Assembly (NCBI GenBank): GCA_027457185.1
Contig: DAIDTN010000242.1
Span: 1 to 5,958, forward strand
Length of the DNA: 5,958 bases
Origin: Burkholderiales bacterium
GTDB lineage: Bacteria > Pseudomonadota > Gammaproteobacteria > Burkholderiales > SG8-39
Direction of reading: 5' to 3'
The notes below the pieces were generated by a model. The model was not told the DNA's origin. It saw only the letters and a list, made by a program, of their open reading frames with translations, and ran no database searches. Position numbers and translations under genes: made by a program. This document shows positions 5,312 to 5,958 of the stretch, piece after piece; positions within the stretch are counted from its first letter, which is position 1; each line of letters starts with the position of its first letter.

Positions 5312-5958
5312 ATGATAGCGCTGAGCGCTGCAGTCGATTATCACGCCCGGGTAAGCCCGGACCGCCTCGCCCTGATTTACGGTCGCGAGCGCGTGAGCTA
5401 CGCCGGGCTCGCGCAGCGCCTGCGCGCGGCGGCAGGGCTGCTCGCGGCGCGTGGCATCGCCAAAGGCGATGTCGTCGCAGTGCTGATGAAGAACAGTGCC
5501 GCTTTCATCGAGCTTGCGCTGGCGGCCAGCCACGTCGGCGCCGTGATGCTGCCGGTCAATTTCAGGCTGGCGGCGGAGGAGGTGGGATACATTCTCGAGC
5601 ACGCGGGCGCGAAACTCCTGTTTGTCGACGAGGAACTGCTCCCCTCCGCCGGCGGATTTGCCGCCAAGGTCAGCGTCGATGCCGCGGCGCAGTCCGACAG
5701 CCGCTTGCTCACCCAGGGCACACAGCCGGCGACGCAGGGCGCGGCCCTGGTTTCGGGCGATCTTTACCGCCTGATGTATACCTCGGGCACCACCGATCGC
5801 CCGAAAGGCGTAATCATCAGCTACGAGAACTATTACTGGAAATGCCTCGATCATGTCGTCAGCCTCGGGCTGAGTGCCGCCGACCGCTTGCTCGTCGTCG
5901 GGCCGCTCTACCATGTGGGTGCGTTCGACCTGCCGGGCCTCGCGCTGCTGCTCACGGG
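5312..5958 (+). CDS. AMP-forming acyl-CoA ligase (ANL superfamily), N-terminal part, cut by the window edge
   Basis: The frame is open from ATG 5312 to the window end, giving 215 residues of a protein that is normally about 500-550. It activates a carboxylic acid with ATP to an acyl-adenylate, then to acyl-CoA. The N-terminus has the usual layout: SPDRLALIYGRERVSYAGLA, then GIAKGDVVAVLMKN and GAVMLPVNFRLAAEEVGYIL (about 80-99). The phosphate-binding loop MYTSGTTDRPKGV (155-167) is clear but has Asp162 where Gly is usual. ISYENYYW and PLYHVGAF follow, the latter being the conserved substrate-pocket region. The C-terminal domain with the catalytic lysine lies outside the window. GGAG (5303-5306) is 5 bases upstream, and the gene starts 12 bases after the dehydrogenase stop. 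In this operon it probably supplies the acyl-CoA dehydrogenase substrate. Aliphatic and aromatic acid ligases cannot be told apart here. Confidence 0.92.
   Translation, partial: MIALSAAVDYHARVSPDRLALIYGRERVSYAGLAQRLRAAAGLLAARGIAKGDVVAVLMKNSAAFIELALAASHVGAVMLPVNFRLAAEEVGYILEHAGAKLLFVDEELLPSAGGFAAKVSVDAAAQSDSRLLTQGTQPATQGAALVSGDLYRLMYTSGTTDRPKGVIISYENYYWKCLDHVVSLGLSAADRLLVVGPLYHVGAFDLPGLALLLT

Noticed and set aside
4079..5914. Minus-strand open frame of 611 codons opposite the acyl-CoA dehydrogenase and ligase
   Set aside because: It is Arg/His/Gly-rich low-complexity translation opposite two clear enzyme genes. Long antisense open frames are common in high-GC DNA, and no motif or credible ribosome-binding site was seen.
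2461..5958. Dimethylsulfoniopropionate demethylation set (ligase, acyl-CoA dehydrogenase, crotonase, as in DmdB/C/D)
   Set aside because: The enzyme classes match, but the dehydrogenase is 390 residues rather than the roughly 590 of DmdC, and the E1/E2 genes are not part of that pathway.
1..5958. Mobile element, CRISPR array, tRNA or rRNA
   Set aside because: No direct-repeat array, terminal inverted repeats with transposase, or RNA-gene-like segment was found; nearly all sequence is accounted for by the listed genes.

Overview
The window is GC-rich (about two thirds G+C by eye, not computed), densely packed and entirely plus-strand. Ribosome-binding sites are AGGAG/GGGAG-like, genes overlap or nearly touch, and codons are strongly G/C-ending at third positions. 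This fits a high-GC proteobacterium, probably a betaproteobacterium or relative, though no ribosomal or other taxonomic marker is present, so that is inference.

Layout: (1) positions 1-322 hold the C-terminal end of a small-residue-rich integral membrane protein that I do not recognise. (2) Positions 323-486 are a non-coding gap with a perfect 10-bp palindrome, a good sigma70-type promoter (TTGACA, 17 nt, TAACGT) in an AT-rich patch, and two nested inverted repeats just downstream of the expected transcription start. (3) From 487 to the right edge runs one apparent operon of six genes: 2-oxoacid dehydrogenase E1 alpha (487-1470), E1 beta (1463-2464), an enoyl-CoA hydratase/isomerase (2461-3240), a broken 2-oxoacid dehydrogenase E2 acyltransferase (3244-4108), an acyl-CoA dehydrogenase (4127-5299) and an AMP-forming acyl-CoA ligase cut by the window edge (5312 onward). 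Junctions are -8, -4, +3, +18 and +12 nt, so the genes are very probably co-transcribed.

Together the genes describe a catabolic route through acyl-CoA thioesters. The ligase would activate a free carboxylic acid, the acyl-CoA dehydrogenase would make the 2,3-enoyl-CoA, and the crotonase-fold enzyme would hydrate or isomerise it. The E1/E2 pair would oxidatively decarboxylate a 2-oxoacid (or acetoin-like substrate) to another acyl-CoA. No E3, 3-hydroxyacyl-CoA dehydrogenase or thiolase is in the window. The substrate cannot be named from sequence alone.

The points most worth a second look are three. The E2 gene changes frame right after its lipoyl-lysine motif and lacks half the lipoyl domain and the subunit-binding domain. 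The acyl-CoA dehydrogenase has proline where the common catalytic glutamate sits, but has a glutamate at the isovaleryl-CoA/long-chain dehydrogenase position. The operon combines 2-oxoacid dehydrogenase and beta-oxidation genes in an unusual set.
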